A stretch of 64,000 bases of DNA from Pseudomonas benzenivorans (GTDB taxonomy: Bacteria > Pseudomonadota > Gammaproteobacteria > Pseudomonadales > Pseudomonadaceae), in assembly GCF_033547155.1 (NCBI RefSeq), contig NZ_CP137892.1, forward strand, positions 682,001 through 746,000, written 5' to 3'. The translations under genes were made by a program, and so were the position numbers. Shown here piece after piece: positions 20,869-38,219 of this stretch; within the stretch, counting starts at the first letter, position 1; every line of letters starts with the position of its first letter. The notes under the pieces were generated by a model that made no database searches, was not told the DNA's origin, and saw nothing but the letters and a program-made list of their open reading frames with translations.

Positions 20869-22005
20869 TTGACTAAGCCAGCCATACTCGCCCTTGCTGA
20901 CGGCAGCATTTTTCGCGGCGAGGCCATCGGTGCCGATGGCCATACTATTGGAGAGGTGGTGTTCAATACCGCCATGACCGGCTATCAGGAAATCCTCACC
21001 GATCCCTCCTATGCCCAGCAAATCGTCACCCTGACCTACCCACACATCGGCAACACCGGCACCACGCCGGAGGACGCCGAGTCCAACCGGGTCTGGGCCG
21101 CCGGCCTGATCATCCGCGATCTGCCGCTGATCTCCAGCAACTGGCGCGACAAGCAGCCGCTGGACGAATACCTCAAGGAGAACGGTACCGTCGCCATCGC
21201 CGGCATCGATACCCGCCGCCTGACCCGCATCCTGCGCGAGAAGGGTTCGCAGAACGGCTGCATCCTCGCCGGCGCCGATGCCACCGAGGAAAAGGCCCTG
21301 GAGCTGGCGCGCAGCTTCCCCGGCCTCAAGGGCATGGACCTGGCCAAGGTGGTCAGCTGCAGCGAGCCCTACGAGTGGCGCGAGAGCACCTGGAACCTGA
21401 AGGACGACAGCCATCCGCAGATCCCGGCGGCCGAGCTGCCCTACCACGTGGTCGCCTACGACTACGGGGTCAAGCTGAACATCCTGCGCATGCTGGTGGC
21501 GCGCGGCTGCCGCCTGACCGTGGTGCCGGCGCAGACCCCGGCCAGCGAGGTGCTGGCCCTGAGCCCGGACGGCGTGTTCCTGTCCAACGGCCCGGGCGAT
21601 CCCGAGCCGTGCGACTACGCGATCCAGGCGATCAAGGACGTGCTGGAGACCGATATCCCGGTATTCGGCATCTGCCTCGGCCATCAGCTGCTGGCCCTGG
21701 CCTCCGGCGCCAAGACCCTGAAGATGGGCCACGGCCACCATGGCGCCAACCACCCGGTGCAGGACCTCGACTCGGGCGTGGTGATGATCACCAGCCAGAA
21801 CCACGGCTTCGCCGTGGACGAGAGCAGCCTGCCGGGCAATGTCCGCGCCATTCACAAGTCGCTGTTCGACGGCACCCTGCAGGGCATCGAGCGCACCGAC
21901 AAGGTCGCCTTCAGCTTCCAGGGCCACCCCGAGGCGAGCCCCGGCCCGCACGACGTCGCGCCGCTGTTCGACCGCTTCATCGAAGCCATGGCCAAGCGCC
22001 GCTAA
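20869..22005 (+). CDS. carA: Carbamoyl-phosphate synthase small subunit
   Basis: 378 aa glutaminase subunit that feeds ammonia to CarB for carbamoyl phosphate (arginine and pyrimidine synthesis). N-terminal CarA domain ([26 protein letters not shown]), then class I glutamine amidotransferase with the nucleophile Cys269 in [12 protein letters not shown] and the His/Glu pair in [13 protein letters not shown]. The start is a TTG at 20869 with GGGAGG 5 bp upstream; no ATG gives the family N-terminus, and as I recall TTG is also used in P. aeruginosa. It is 36 bp from carB. Confidence 0.96.
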   Translation: MTKPAILALADGSIFRGEAIGADGHTIGEVVFNTAMTGYQEILTDPSYAQQIVTLTYPHIGNTGTTPEDAESNRVWAAGLIIRDLPLISSNWRDKQPLDEYLKENGTVAIAGIDTRRLTRILREKGSQNGCILAGADATEEKALELARSFPGLKGMDLAKVVSCSEPYEWRESTWNLKDDSHPQIPAAELPYHVVAYDYGVKLNILRMLVARGCRLTVVPAQTPASEVLALSPDGVFLSNGPGDPEPCDYAIQAIKDVLETDIPVFGICLGHQLLALASGAKTLKMGHGHHGANHPVQDLDSGVVMITSQNHGFAVDESSLPGNVRAIHKSLFDGTLQGIERTDKVAFSFQGHPEASPGPHDVAPLFDRFIEAMAKRR

Positions 22006-22041
22006 GCCACGCCGACTGACCCAAGGATTCGAGTAAGACAC

Positions 22042-25259
<3,218 letters not shown>

Positions 25260-25263
<4 letters not shown>

Positions 25264-25736
25264 ATAAATACCCGATGACCGTCCAGGGCGCGCGCGCCCT
25301 GGAGGAAGAACTGGCTCATCTGACCAAGGTCGTCCGTCCCAAACTCAGTCAGGACATCGGCGAGGCGCGCGAACTGGGCGACCTCAAGGAGAACGCCGAG
25401 TACCATGCCGCTCGCGAGCAGCAGGGCATGGTTGAGGCGCGCATCCGCGATATCGAGGGGCGTCTGCAGAACGCCGTGATCATCGACGTCACCACCATCG
25501 CCCACACCGGCAAGGTGATCTTCGGCACCACGGTGGAGATCGCCAACGTCGAAACCGACGAGAGTGTGGTCTACAAGATCGTCGGCGAGGATGAGGCCGA
25601 CATCAAGCAGCGCAAGCTGTCGGTCAGCTCGCCCATCGCCCGCGCCCTGGTGGGCAAGGAGGAGGGCGATGTGGTGGCGGTGCATACGCCGAGCGGTCTG
25701 GTCGAATATGAGATCGTCGAGGTTCGCCATATCTGA
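25260..25736 (+). CDS. greA: Transcription elongation factor GreA
   Basis: 158 aa. It rescues backtracked RNA polymerase by stimulating transcript cleavage. The N-terminal coiled coil (about 8-75) carries the acidic tip region ([20 protein letters not shown]) and the C-terminal FKBP-like domain follows ([23 protein letters not shown] [16 protein letters not shown]). It starts within the carB stop codon, a conserved Pseudomonas arrangement. Confidence 0.98.
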
Positions 25737-25746
25737 GCGACAGGCC

Positions 25747-26145
25747 TTGGGTGCCGGCGCCATCAGCTGGCTGCTGGCCCAGACCTTCTGGGTCGGCGGC
25801 TTGTGGCTGCTGAAGTTCCTGGTGCTGCCGGCGCTGGCCAAGCTGGGGCTGGCGCCGCTGCTGATCGAGGAGATCGGCGCGACACTGACCGCGCTGTTGA
25901 TCGGCCTGGCGGCCTGCTGCGTCCTGCTGCAGCTATGGGTGCTGGTGCGGGTCGAGCGTCTGGCGAGTCTGTGGCGGGACCTGCGTGGTCAGCTTCTGCT
26001 GACCGTGTTGCTGATGGCGGGCGGTTACTTCGTGGTACGCCAGTGGTGGCCGGACGCCCAGCGCTGGCTGCTGTTCAGCTACCTGGTGTCGGCGTTCTGT
26101 GGATTGCTGCTGGTGTTGCAGCCGGTGCCGGTCCGTCGCGACTGA
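25747..26145 (+). CDS. Small integral membrane protein, DUF4149-like
   Basis: About 132 aa with four hydrophobic segments: ISWLLAQTFWVGGLWLLKF, IGATLTALLIGLAACCVLL, LLLTVLLMAGGYFVV and LLFSYLVSAFCGLLLVL. The opening AQTFWVGGLWLL resembles the DUF4149/TMEM205-like group found after greA in other Pseudomonas. The start is uncertain: no ATG or GTG is in frame after greA, so TTG 25747 (10 bp after the greA stop) is the best choice; an earlier start inside greA cannot be excluded. Function unknown. Confidence 0.72.
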   Translation: MGAGAISWLLAQTFWVGGLWLLKFLVLPALAKLGLAPLLIEEIGATLTALLIGLAACCVLLQLWVLVRVERLASLWRDLRGQLLLTVLLMAGGYFVVRQWWPDAQRWLLFSYLVSAFCGLLLVLQPVPVRRD

Positions 26146-26154
26146 CAGGCGAGG

Positions 26155-26184
26155 CAAGCCGACGGCGGCGAGGCGGTCGGCTTG
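26155..26184. terminator. Hairpin between the converging DUF4149-like gene and yhbY
   Basis: CAAGCCGAC (26155-26163) pairs with GTCGGCTTG (26176-26184), 12-nt loop. It sits between two converging genes but lacks a T-run. Confidence 0.4.
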
Positions 26185-26191
26185 TGCCGCA

Positions 26192-26503
26192 TCAGCCCTG
26201 GAAGCGGCTGATGTTGGAGAGGTTCTTGTTCGGCTTGGGATTCTTGCGGTAGATCAGCGCCATCTTGCCGATGACTTGCACCAGTTCGCCACGGCCGGCC
26301 TTGCACAACTCATCGATCGCGGCCAGGCGATCTTCGCGTTCGGTGATGCGCAGTTGAACCTTGATCAGTTCGTGGTCGTTCAGTGCGCGCTCCAGTTCGG
26401 CCAGAACGCCCTCGGTCAAACCGTTGTCGGCCACGATCAATACCGGTTTCAGGTGGTGGCCGATAGATTTGTATTGTTTCTTCTGCTCCTGAGTGAGCGG
26501 CAT
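26192..26503 (-). CDS. yhbY: CRM-domain RNA-binding protein YhbY
   Basis: 103 aa, a single CRM domain: MPLTQEQKKQYKSIGHHLKP, NGLTEGVLAELERALNDHEL and the GxxG-type RNA-binding loop near QVIGKMALIYRKNP. It associates with pre-50S ribosomal particles in E. coli. Divergent from rlmE with a 105-bp gap, an arrangement shared with many gammaproteobacteria (next to rlmE-ftsH). Confidence 0.94.
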   Translation of the reverse strand: MPLTQEQKKQYKSIGHHLKPVLIVADNGLTEGVLAELERALNDHELIKVQLRITEREDRLAAIDELCKAGRGELVQVIGKMALIYRKNPKPNKNLSNISRFQG

Positions 26504-26608
26504 AATCTGACCCCTGCTTCTGATCTGGTAAAAAAGCGGCGGCTAGTTTACCCGAGCGCCTTCGGGCCCGCCCAGTTATTCACGACCTGCACAAATTAGA
26601 GGTGCCGT

Positions 26609-27232
26609 GTGGCCCGCTCCAAGACCAGCCCCCGTTGGCTGAAAGAACACTTCGACGATCCCTACGTCAAAATGGCGCAGAGGGACGGTTACCGTTCGCG
26701 CGCCAGCTACAAGCTGCTGGAGATCCAGGAGAAGGACCGCATCCTGCGGCCGGGCATGACGGTGGTCGACCTCGGCGCCGCTCCGGGCGGCTGGTCGCAG
26801 GTGACCAGTCGCCTGATCGGCGACAAGGGCACCCTGATCGCCTCCGACATCCTGGAGATGGACAGCATCCCGGATGTCACCTTCATCCAGGGCGACTTCA
26901 CCGAGGACGCGGTGTTCGCGCAGATCCTCGAGGCGATCGGCGGCAAGCCGGTGGACCTTGTGATTTCCGATATGGCCCCCAATATGAGTGGGGTAAGGGC
27001 GGCCGACCAGCCGCGCGCCATGTACCTGTGCGAGTTGGCCCTGGATCTGGCGGGGCGCGTGTTGCGCCCGGGCGGCGACTTCCTGATCAAGATCTTCCAG
27101 GGCGAAGGTTTCGATCAGTACCACAAGCAGGTGCGCGAGATGTTCGACAAGGTGCAGATGCGCAAGCCGTTGTCGTCTCGCGATCGCTCCCGTGAGCAGT
27201 ATCTGTTGGCCCGTGGCTTCCGCGGCGCCTGA
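26609..27232 (+). CDS. rlmE: 23S rRNA 2'-O-ribose U2552 methyltransferase RlmE
   Basis: 207 aa (also called FtsJ/RrmJ). SAM-binding motif [11 protein letters not shown], the second motif SDMAPNMSG, and the K-D-K-E catalytic residues (Lys in RSRASYKL, Asp in SDMAP, Lys in FLIKIFQG, Glu near SREQY) are all visible. It modifies U2552 in the 50S A-site region late in assembly. The start is GTG 26609 after TTAGAGG; no ATG gives the family start [14 protein letters not shown]. It precedes ftsH, as in E. coli. Confidence 0.96.
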   Translation: MARSKTSPRWLKEHFDDPYVKMAQRDGYRSRASYKLLEIQEKDRILRPGMTVVDLGAAPGGWSQVTSRLIGDKGTLIASDILEMDSIPDVTFIQGDFTEDAVFAQILEAIGGKPVDLVISDMAPNMSGVRAADQPRAMYLCELALDLAGRVLRPGGDFLIKIFQGEGFDQYHKQVREMFDKVQMRKPLSSRDRSREQYLLARGFRGA

Positions 27233-27431
27233 CACCGATGCAACCAAGGGCGGGGCTGTCAGTCCAACGCTTTGACGGTAGGGTGTTCGACGGCGGGGCT
27301 GTTGGCGTCAAATAAAGGGTTACAGACCGCGTCTGCCAGCAGCAGGCGTTGTGTAGTAAGTTAGATCGGTACATAACTGGTCGTCATGCGAAGCACGCTT
27401 GCGCACGGGGCCTGCTTCAGAGGGTAGCTAA

Positions 27432-29354
27432 TTGAACGACATGGCAAAGAATCTGATCCTGTGGCTGATCATCGCTGCTGTTTTAGTCACGGTGATGAAC
27501 AATTTCTCCAGCCCGAGCGAGACGAATAAGCTCAACTACTCGGACTTCATCGAGCAGGTTCAGGACGGCCGGGTTCAGCGGGTTACCGTTGACGGCTACA
27601 TCATCAACGGGGTGCGCATCGACGGCTCGTCCTTCGAGACCGTGCGTCCGGCCATTCAGGACAACGGCCTGATCAAGGACCTGATCGACAACAACGTCGA
27701 GATCGTCGGCAAGCAACCGGAGCAGCAGAGCATCTGGACCCAGTTGCTGGTGGCCAGCTTCCCGATCTTGGTGATCATCGCCGTGTTCATGTTCTTCATG
27801 CGCCAGATGCAGGGCGGTGCGGGCGGCAAGGGCGGGCCCATGAGTTTCGGCAAGAGCAAGGCACGCCTGCTGTCCGAGGATCAGGTCAAGACCACCTTCG
27901 CCGATGTCGCCGGCTGCGACGAGGCCAAGGAGGAGGTCAGCGAGCTGGTGGAGTTCCTCCGCGACCCGGGCAAGTTCCAGCGCCTCGGCGGGCGCATTCC
28001 GCGCGGCGTGTTGATGGTCGGCTCACCCGGTACCGGCAAGACCCTGCTGGCCAAGGCCGTGGCCGGCGAGGCCAAGGTGCCGTTCTTCACCATTTCCGGC
28101 TCCGACTTCGTCGAGATGTTCGTCGGTGTCGGCGCCTCCCGCGTGCGCGACATGTTCGAGCAGGCGAAGAAGCATGCCCCTTGCATCATCTTCATCGACG
28201 AGATCGATGCGGTCGGTCGTCATCGTGGCGCCGGCATGGGCGGCGGGCATGACGAGCGCGAACAGACCCTCAACCAGTTGCTGGTGGAGATGGACGGCTT
28301 CGAGATGAACGATGGTGTGATCGTCATCGCCGCCACCAACCGTCCCGACGTGCTCGACCCGGCGCTGCTGCGCCCCGGTCGCTTCGACCGTCAGGTGGTG
28401 GTCGGCCTGCCGGATATTCGCGGCCGCGAGCAGATCCTCAAGGTGCATATGCGCAAGGTGCCGATGAGCGAGGACGTCAACCCGGCAGTGATCGCCCGCG
28501 GTACCCCGGGCTTCTCCGGTGCCGACCTGGCCAACCTGGTCAACGAGGCCTCGCTGTTCGCCGCTCGCGCCGGCAAGCGTCTGGTGGAAATGAAGGAGTT
28601 CGAGCTGGCCAAGGACAAGATCATGATGGGCGCCGAGCGCAAGACCATGGTCATGTCCGAGAAGGAGCGCCTCAATACCGCGTTCCATGAGGCCGGTCAC
28701 GCCATAGTCGGGCGTCTGGTGCCGGAGCACGATCCGGTCTACAAGGTGTCGATCATTCCGCGCGGCCGCGCCCTGGGCGTGACCATGTTCCTGCCGGAGG
28801 AAGACCGTTACAGCCTGAGCAAGCGGGCGCTGACCAGCCAGATTTGTTCGCTGTTCGGCGGGCGTATCGCCGAGGAAATGACCCTGGGATTCGAAGGGGT
28901 CACCACGGGGGCGTCCAACGACATCCAGCGTGCCACCCAGCTGGCGCGGAACATGGTGACCAAGTGGGGCCTGTCCGAGAAGCTCGGCCCGCTGATGTAT
29001 GTCGAGGAAGAGGGCGAGGTGTTCCTCGGTCGCAGCATGGGCACCCAGCACAGCAACGTCTCCGCCGACACGGCGAAGATGATCGACCTGGAGGTGCGCA
29101 GCATCATCGATCAATGCTATGCCACCGCCAAGCGCCTGCTGGAGGAAAACCGCGACAAGCTCGACGCTATGGCCGAGGCTTTGATGAAGTACGAGACCAT
29201 CGACGCCGAGCAGATCGATGACATCATGAACGGTCGCACGCCCCGTGAACCGAAGGGGTGGGGTGGTGGCGATAGCGCGGGCAAGCCTTCGGCCAAGGCC
29301 GACGAGGCGGATAGCTCCGAGAAACCTATCGGTGGTCCCGCCGCCGAGCATTAA
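27432..29354 (+). CDS. ftsH: ATP-dependent membrane zinc protease FtsH
   Basis: 640 aa from TTG 27432 or 637 from ATG 27441 (MAKNLILW). AGGG at 27421-27424 is 7 bp from the TTG and 16 bp from the ATG, so the TTG is favoured by spacing. Two membrane segments (about 5-25 and 102-122) flank a small periplasmic domain. The AAA module has Walker A GSPGTGKT, Walker [12 protein letters not shown] and the second region of homology, and the M41 protease has HEAGH near residue 420. It degrades membrane proteins and regulators such as RpoH and LpxC. folP follows at 8 bp. Confidence 0.97.
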   Translation: MNDMAKNLILWLIIAAVLVTVMNNFSSPSETNKLNYSDFIEQVQDGRVQRVTVDGYIINGVRIDGSSFETVRPAIQDNGLIKDLIDNNVEIVGKQPEQQSIWTQLLVASFPILVIIAVFMFFMRQMQGGAGGKGGPMSFGKSKARLLSEDQVKTTFADVAGCDEAKEEVSELVEFLRDPGKFQRLGGRIPRGVLMVGSPGTGKTLLAKAVAGEAKVPFFTISGSDFVEMFVGVGASRVRDMFEQAKKHAPCIIFIDEIDAVGRHRGAGMGGGHDEREQTLNQLLVEMDGFEMNDGVIVIAATNRPDVLDPALLRPGRFDRQVVVGLPDIRGREQILKVHMRKVPMSEDVNPAVIARGTPGFSGADLANLVNEASLFAARAGKRLVEMKEFELAKDKIMMGAERKTMVMSEKERLNTAFHEAGHAIVGRLVPEHDPVYKVSIIPRGRALGVTMFLPEEDRYSLSKRALTSQICSLFGGRIAEEMTLGFEGVTTGASNDIQRATQLARNMVTKWGLSEKLGPLMYVEEEGEVFLGRSMGTQHSNVSADTAKMIDLEVRSIIDQCYATAKRLLEENRDKLDAMAEALMKYETIDAEQIDDIMNGRTPREPKGWGGGDSAGKPSAKADEADSSEKPIGGPAAEH

Positions 29355-29362
29355 GGTCGCAC

Positions 29363-30214
29363 ATGTCCCTAGCCTTAGATGCGAACCGGCTGCCCTGTGG
29401 CAGCCGGTTTCTTGATTTGTCCCGTCCACAGGTGATGGGCATCCTCAACGTAACCCCTGACTCGTTCTCCGATGGCGGTCGCTTCAGTCGGCGCGATGCG
29501 GCGCTGCGCCATGCGGCCGAGATGGTGCGCGCCGGGGCGACGCTGATCGACGTCGGTGGCGAGTCGACCCGCCCCGGTGCCCGCGCGGTATCGCCCGTCG
29601 AAGAGCTGGAGCGCGTAGCGCCGGTGGTGGAGGCCATTGCCGCCGAGCTCGATGTGATCATCTCGGTGGATACCTCGACGCCGGCGGTCATGCGCGAATC
29701 CGCGCGCCTGGGTGCCGGATTGATCAATGATGTGCGCTCGCTGCAGCGCGACGGCGCGCTGGAGGCCGTCGCCGCCAGTGGCCTGCCCGTGTGCCTGATG
29801 CACATGCGCGGCGAGCCGAGCACCATGCAGCAGAGTCCCAGCTATGCCGATATCTTGTGCGAGGTGCGCGGTTTTCTGGCCGAGCGGCTGGCGGCCTGTG
29901 CGACGGCCGGTATCGCCGCCGAGCGGGTGATCCTCGATCCGGGCTTTGGCTTCGCCAAGACCCTGGAGCACAATCTCAGTCTATTCAAGCGCCTGGAGTC
30001 GTTGCATGAACTCGGGCGGCCATTGCTGGTCGGTGTTTCGCGCAAGAGCATGATCGGTCGGGTGCTCGGTCACGAGGTGGGCGAGCGCCTGTACGGCAGC
30101 CTGGCCCTGGCGGCGCTCGCCGTGGCCAAGGGCGCGCACATCGTTCGGGTTCACGACGTGGCGGAAACGGTCGACGTGGTGCGCATGATCGCCGCGGTCG
30201 AAGCGGCCGAATAA
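29363..30214 (+). CDS. folP: Dihydropteroate synthase
   Basis: 283 aa TIM-barrel enzyme joining p-aminobenzoate to dihydropterin diphosphate in folate synthesis; target of sulfonamides. Signature [15 protein letters not shown], then [31 protein letters not shown] and [17 protein letters not shown] precedes ATG 29363, 8 bp after ftsH, so it is in the ftsH-folP-glmM operon. Confidence 0.97.
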   Translation: MSLALDANRLPCGSRFLDLSRPQVMGILNVTPDSFSDGGRFSRRDAALRHAAEMVRAGATLIDVGGESTRPGARAVSPVEELERVAPVVEAIAAELDVIISVDTSTPAVMRESARLGAGLINDVRSLQRDGALEAVAASGLPVCLMHMRGEPSTMQQSPSYADILCEVRGFLAERLAACATAGIAAERVILDPGFGFAKTLEHNLSLFKRLESLHELGRPLLVGVSRKSMIGRVLGHEVGERLYGSLALAALAVAKGAHIVRVHDVAETVDVVRMIAAVEAAE

Positions 30215-30233
30215 TTCAGAAGGAAGTCTGGTT

Positions 30234-31571
30234 ATGGGTAGAAAATATTTCGGTACTGACGGTATTCGTGGGCGTGTCGGTGAGTTTCCCATCACCCCGG
30301 ATTTCATGCTCAAGCTCGGCTGGGCAGCCGGCATGGCGTTTCGCAAGCAGGGCAAGTGCCGCATCCTGATCGGCAAGGACACGCGCATTTCCGGCTACAT
30401 GTTCGAGTCGGCCCTGGAGGCCGGGCTGCTGGCGGCCGGTGCCGACGTGATGCTGCTGGGGCCCATGCCGACGCCGGCGATCGCCTACCTGACCCGCACC
30501 TTCCATGCCGAGGCGGGCATCGTCATCAGTGCCTCGCACAATCCGCACCATGACAACGGCATCAAGTTCTTCTCCGGCCAGGGCACCAAGCTGCCTGACG
30601 AAGTGGAGCTGATGATCGAGGAGCTGCTCGACGCGCCCATGACCGTCGTCGAGTCCGAGCAACTGGGCAAGGTAACGCGTATCAACGATGCGGCCGGTCG
30701 CTACATCGAGTTCTGCAAGGCCAGTGTGCCGACCAGTACCGACTTCACCGGGCTGAAGCTGGTGGTCGACTGTGCCCATGGCGCAGCCTACAAGGTGGCG
30801 CCCAGTGTATTCCGCGAGCTCGGCGCCCAGGTGTCGGTGCTTTCCGCGCAGCCCAACGGGCTCAATATCAACGACGGCTGCGGTTCGACCCACATGGACG
30901 CGCTGCAGGCCGAGGTGGTCGCCCAGCAGGCCGATCTGGGTATCGCCTTCGATGGCGATGCCGATCGGGTGCTGATGGTCGATCACACCGGCGCCCTGGT
31001 CGATGGCGACGAGCTCTTGTACATCATCGCCCGCGACCTGCAGGAGCGAGGCAAGCTGCACGGCGGGGTGGTCGGTACCCTGATGAGCAATCTCGGTCTG
31101 GAGCTGGCCTGCGCCGACCTGGGCATTCCCTTCGTGCGCGCCAAGGTCGGTGACCGTTATGTCATTGCCGAGTTGCTCGCGCGGAGCTGGCAGCTCGGCG
31201 GGGAGAACTCCGGCCATCTGGTGTGTTTCCAGCACACCACCACCGGCGATGCGGTCATCGCCGCCTTGCAGGTGTTGCTGGCGCTCAAGCGCCGGGGGCA
31301 GAGCCTGGCCGAGGCTCGCCAGGGCATGCGCAAGTGCCCGCAGGTGCTGGTGAATGTGCGCTTCGCTGGCGGCGAGGACCCGCTCGAGCATCCGGCGGTG
31401 CAGGATGCCAGTGCGCGGGTGACCGAGCGCATGGCTGGGCGTGGGCGTGTACTGCTGCGTAAATCCGGTACCGAGCCGCTGGTGCGGGTCATGGTCGAGG
31501 GCGACGACGAGGGCCAGGTGCGCGGCTATGCCGATGAATTGGCTAAAGTTGTTGCCGAAGTTTGTGCTTGA
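30234..31571 (+). CDS. glmM: Phosphoglucosamine mutase
   Basis: 445 aa. It turns glucosamine-6-P into glucosamine-1-P for UDP-GlcNAc, needed for peptidoglycan and LPS. The phosphoserine loop [12 protein letters not shown] has Ser101, the metal loop is DGDADR, the sugar loop GGENSGH, and the C-terminal phosphate loop [17 protein letters not shown] lies upstream of ATG 30234. Third gene of the ftsH-folP-glmM run, 19 bp after folP. Confidence 0.97.
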   Translation: MGRKYFGTDGIRGRVGEFPITPDFMLKLGWAAGMAFRKQGKCRILIGKDTRISGYMFESALEAGLLAAGADVMLLGPMPTPAIAYLTRTFHAEAGIVISASHNPHHDNGIKFFSGQGTKLPDEVELMIEELLDAPMTVVESEQLGKVTRINDAAGRYIEFCKASVPTSTDFTGLKLVVDCAHGAAYKVAPSVFRELGAQVSVLSAQPNGLNINDGCGSTHMDALQAEVVAQQADLGIAFDGDADRVLMVDHTGALVDGDELLYIIARDLQERGKLHGGVVGTLMSNLGLELACADLGIPFVRAKVGDRYVIAELLARSWQLGGENSGHLVCFQHTTTGDAVIAALQVLLALKRRGQSLAEARQGMRKCPQVLVNVRFAGGEDPLEHPAVQDASARVTERMAGRGRVLLRKSGTEPLVRVMVEGDDEGQVRGYADELAKVVAEVCA

Positions 31572-31636
31572 TGCGGCTTGCCAGGCCGAGAGCTGTTGGG
31601 TAACATCTGCGCCCTCTTTGACCTACGAGGTAAAGC

Positions 31637-32392
31637 ATGCGTCGCCCCCTGGTTGCTGGTAACTGGAAAATGCACGGTACCCGCGCCAGCGTCGCAGAGC
31701 TGATCGAAGGTCTTCGCCGGCAGTCGTTGTCGGGTGATGCTGAGGTGGCAGTCTTTCCGTCCTGCCTGCATATCGCGCAGGTCGTAGAGGGGCTGGCTGA
31801 GGTGCCTGTGGTGATTGGTGGTCAGGATTGCGCGGTCGAGCCCCAGCAGGGTGCACTGACTGGCGAGGTGGCTGCCAGTCAGTTGCGGGAGGCCGGTTGT
31901 GCGATGGTGCTGGTTGGGCACTCGGAGCGCCGTTTGTCCCTGGGCGAGTCCGATGAGGTTGTGGTGCGCAAGTTTGTTGCGGCTCAAGCCTGTGGTTTGA
32001 TTCCGGTGCTCTGTGTGGGGGAGACCCTGGCGCAGCGTGAGGCGGGTGAAACCTTGGTCGTGGTGGGGCGTCAGCTGGCTGCGATTGTCGATGCTCAGGG
32101 GGTTGGGGTGTTTGCCCGCGCTGTAGTGGCGTACGAGCCGGTCTGGGCGATAGGCACCGGGCTGACGGCCTCGCCCGAGCAGGCGCAAGAGGTGCATGCG
32201 GCCATACGGGCGCGGCTCGCGGCGCAGGATGCCGATGTGGCGGGTAAGGTAAGAATTCTTTATGGCGGCAGTGTCAAGGCTGCCAATGCTGCCGAGCTGT
32301 TCGGCATGCCGGATATAGATGGGGGGCTTGTGGGTGGAGCCTCTCTGAATGCGGATGAGTTCGGTGCGATCTGTCGCGCCGCGGGAAACTGA
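31637..32392 (+). CDS. tpiA: Triosephosphate isomerase
   Basis: 251 aa. It interconverts dihydroxyacetone phosphate and glyceraldehyde-3-phosphate. Active-site residues are seen: Asn/Lys in VAGNWKMHG, His in VGHSERR, Glu in [10 protein letters not shown], and the phosphate-binding loops ([18 protein letters not shown]). Codon use differs from the neighbours: many T-ending codons (GGT, GCT, GTT, TGT) where glmM and infB use C/G. AGG precedes the ATG. secG follows at 4 bp. Confidence 0.97.
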   Translation: MRRPLVAGNWKMHGTRASVAELIEGLRRQSLSGDAEVAVFPSCLHIAQVVEGLAEVPVVIGGQDCAVEPQQGALTGEVAASQLREAGCAMVLVGHSERRLSLGESDEVVVRKFVAAQACGLIPVLCVGETLAQREAGETLVVVGRQLAAIVDAQGVGVFARAVVAYEPVWAIGTGLTASPEQAQEVHAAIRARLAAQDADVAGKVRILYGGSVKAANAAELFGMPDIDGGLVGGASLNADEFGAICRAAGN

Positions 32393-32396
32393 AAAC

Positions 32397-32780
32397 ATGC
32401 TGGAAACAGTCGTAGTAGTTCTTCATCTGCTGGGTGCGATCGGTGTGGTCGCGCTGGTGCTGTTGCAGCAGGGTAAGGGTGCCGATGCGGGTGCGTCTTT
32501 CGGGTCGGGTGCTTCTGCTACCGTTTTCGGTAGTCAAGGTTCCTCTACCTTTCTGAGTCGTGTTACTGCTATACTTGCCACCGCTTTTTTCTTAACCAGC
32601 TTGGGCTTAGCGTTCTTTGCTAATCAAAAAGCTGATGTGTTGAGCCAGGTGGGGCTGCCAGCCCCGGCGGTTGAGGAAGTGCAGCAAGAAAGACCGGCAG
32701 CTGAAGATGTGCCGGTGCTCGAAGAGCAGAAGTCGGCGGCGGAAGCGGCGGACGTACCTCAGGCTCCAGAGCAGCAGTAA
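32397..32780 (+). CDS. secG: Preprotein translocase subunit SecG
   Basis: 127 aa. Two membrane segments (about 3-22 and 52-72) separated by the cytoplasmic loop [24 protein letters not shown], a SecG hallmark, then a Glu/Ala-rich cytoplasmic tail. Part of the SecYEG channel. The frame is open 16 codons upstream; ATG 32397 ([10 protein letters not shown]) is the family start. Shares the T-rich codon use of tpiA and leads into tRNA-Leu 27 bp downstream, so read-through into the tRNA is plausible. Confidence 0.95.
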   Translation: MLETVVVVLHLLGAIGVVALVLLQQGKGADAGASFGSGASATVFGSQGSSTFLSRVTAILATAFFLTSLGLAFFANQKADVLSQVGLPAPAVEEVQQERPAAEDVPVLEEQKSAAEAADVPQAPEQQ

Positions 32781-32807
32781 ATGCGGTAATTAGCTTCAAA
32801 CGATTTT

Positions 32808-32893
32808 GCCGAGGTGGTGGAATTGGTAGACACGCTACCTTGAGGTGGTAGTGGCCATAGGCTGTAGGGGTTCGAGTCCCCTCCTCGGTACCA
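32808..32893 (+). tRNA. tRNA-Leu (anticodon GAG)
   Basis: 86 nt with encoded CCA (32891-32893). Acceptor stem GCCGAGG/CCTCGGT, anticodon stem CTACC/GGTAG around the loop TTGAGGT (anticodon GAG), a long variable arm, and TTCGAGTCC T-loop, typical of a class II leucine tRNA. Confidence 0.97.
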
Positions 32894-32902
32894 ATTTACG
32901 AG

Positions 32903-32927
32903 AAGGCCCGCTACATGCGGGTCTTTT
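32903..32927 (+). terminator. Terminator after tRNA-Leu
   Basis: AAGGCCCGC (32903-32911) pairs with GCGGGTCTT (32917-32925), one G-U pair, 5-nt loop, then TT. It ends 10-34 bp after the tRNA. Confidence 0.75.
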
Positions 32928-32944
32928 CGTTGCTGGAGCTTCGG

Positions 32945-32974
32945 TTGACCCCTCTGTGGGTTCGGCCGTATACT
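32945..32974 (+). promoter_or_regulatory. Sigma-70 promoter of tRNA-fMet
   Basis: TTGACC (32945-32950), 18-bp spacer, TATACT (32969-32974); start expected near 32981, 10 nt before the mature tRNA. Confidence 0.75.
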
Positions 32975-32990
32975 TCGGCCCCAGCTTTGA

Positions 32991-33067
<77 letters not shown>

Positions 33068-33077
33068 GTAGTAGCGG

Positions 33078-33099
33078 AGCCCCTGTCAAGGGGCTTTTT
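33078..33099 (+). terminator. Terminator after tRNA-fMet
   Basis: AGCCCCT (33078-33084) pairs with AGGGGCT (33089-33095), 4-nt loop, T5. First of two terminators ahead of rimP. Confidence 0.88.
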
Positions 33100-33146
33100 G
33101 CTAGCTGGGAGACAGTTTTTTCGGCCGGTCGAGCCGAATCGAAGGG

Positions 33147-33168
33147 ATGGGCGTTTCGCCCATTTTTT
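33147..33168 (+). terminator. Second terminator, in the rimP leader
   Basis: ATGGGCG (33147-33153) pairs with CGCCCAT (33157-33163), loop TTT, then T5 and further T. It ends 29 bp before the rimP GTG, so it can act as an attenuator of rimP-nusA-infB. Confidence 0.85.
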
Positions 33169-33196
33169 ATTTGTACAGCATGCGCGAGGGGTTCAG

Positions 33197-33655
33197 GTGT
33201 CGAGCAAGCTAGAACAGTTGCAGGCCTTGGTGGCCCCGGTAGTCGAGGCACTCGGCTATCAATGCTGGGGTGTCGAGTTCCTGTCGCAAGGGCGGCATTC
33301 GCTGCTGCGTATTTATATCGATCATGCCGACGGCGTTCTGATTGACGATTGCGAGAAGGTCAGTCGGCAGGTCAGTGGCGTCCTCGATGTCGAAGACCCG
33401 ATCAGCGCGGAGTACACCCTGGAGGTGTCTTCGCCGGGCATGGATCGACCACTGTTCACGCTGGAGCAGTTCGCCAGCTATATCGGTGAACAGGTGAAGA
33501 TCAAGCTGCGTTCGCCGTTCGAAGGGCGTCGCAACTTTCAGGGTCTCCTTCGCGCTGTGGAGGAGCAGGACGTGGTGGTGCAGGTGGATGACCACGAGTT
33601 CCTGTTGCCGATCGACTCGATCGACAAGGCCAATGTTATCCCCCGGTTTGATTGA
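33197..33655 (+). CDS. rimP: Ribosome maturation factor RimP
   Basis: 152 aa. It helps mature the 30S subunit. N-terminal alpha/beta domain ([20 protein letters not shown]; the run [15 protein letters not shown]) and C-terminal SH3-like barrel ([34 protein letters not shown]). The frame begins at 33041 in the tRNA, but GTG 33197 (VSSKLEQLQ) is the family start, with GAGGGG 5 bp upstream. First gene of the rimP-nusA-infB-rbfA-truB-rpsO-pnp run. Confidence 0.96.
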   Translation: MSSKLEQLQALVAPVVEALGYQCWGVEFLSQGRHSLLRIYIDHADGVLIDDCEKVSRQVSGVLDVEDPISAEYTLEVSSPGMDRPLFTLEQFASYIGEQVKIKLRSPFEGRRNFQGLLRAVEEQDVVVQVDDHEFLLPIDSIDKANVIPRFD

Positions 33656-33721
33656 GACGCGGATCCCGCGGGGTACGCGGATTGCGTGGATCCCAATGGA
33701 TTGCGAAAGGCGAGGCGTACG

Positions 33722-35203
<1,482 letters not shown>

Positions 35204-35229
35204 GTTTTACGGCCTGAGGAGAGAAATGC

Positions 35230-37713
<2,484 letters not shown>

Positions 37714-37735
37714 GGCGACGAGTCGCAACATGCAG

Positions 37736-37768
37736 CGCCCGGCCCCGCTCTCGCGCGGCCGGGCGTTT
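37736..37768 (+). terminator. Hairpin between infB and rbfA
   Basis: CGCCCGGCC (37736-37744) pairs with GGCCGGGCG (37757-37765), 12-nt loop, then TTT. Probably a weak terminator or processing site that lowers expression of the genes downstream. Confidence 0.5.
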
Positions 37769-37823
37769 GCCGCTTTTGAGCCCGATGCCGTCGACGCGTC
37801 GCGGCGAGTGGAAGGTAGTAGAG

Positions 37824-38216
37824 ATGGCAAAAGACTATAGCCGGGCCCAGCGAATCGGCGACCAGATGCAGCGCGAGCTGGCGCAATTGATCCGTCGTGA
37901 GGTCAAGGACCCGCGCCTGGGGCTGGTGACCATCACCGCCGTGGAAGTCAGCCGCGACGTCGGCCACGCGAAGATCTATATCACCGTGATGGCGGCCGAA
38001 GATGGCGTCGACCAGGTGGCCCAGAGCCTCAAGGTGCTCAACGACGCCAGTGGTTTCCTGCGCATGCAGCTGGGCAAGGCCATGAAGCTGCGCAGCGTGC
38101 CGCAGCTGCGCTTCCATTACGACGAGAGCGTCAGTCGTGGCGCCCACCTGTCGGCCCTGATCGATCGTGCCATGTCGGAAGACAGCCAGCATGACGCTGG
38201 CAAGACCGAGGAGTAG
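37824..38216 (+). CDS. rbfA: Ribosome-binding factor A
   Basis: 130 aa, KH-like fold that aids 16S rRNA 5'-end maturation and cold adaptation. Family landmarks: [39 protein letters not shown] and [14 protein letters not shown]. The open frame runs back into infB, but ATG 37824 has GGAAGG upstream and gives the family N-terminus. truB starts 3 bp after its stop. Confidence 0.96.
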   Translation: MAKDYSRAQRIGDQMQRELAQLIRREVKDPRLGLVTITAVEVSRDVGHAKIYITVMAAEDGVDQVAQSLKVLNDASGFLRMQLGKAMKLRSVPQLRFHYDESVSRGAHLSALIDRAMSEDSQHDAGKTEE

Positions 38217-38219
38217 CCG

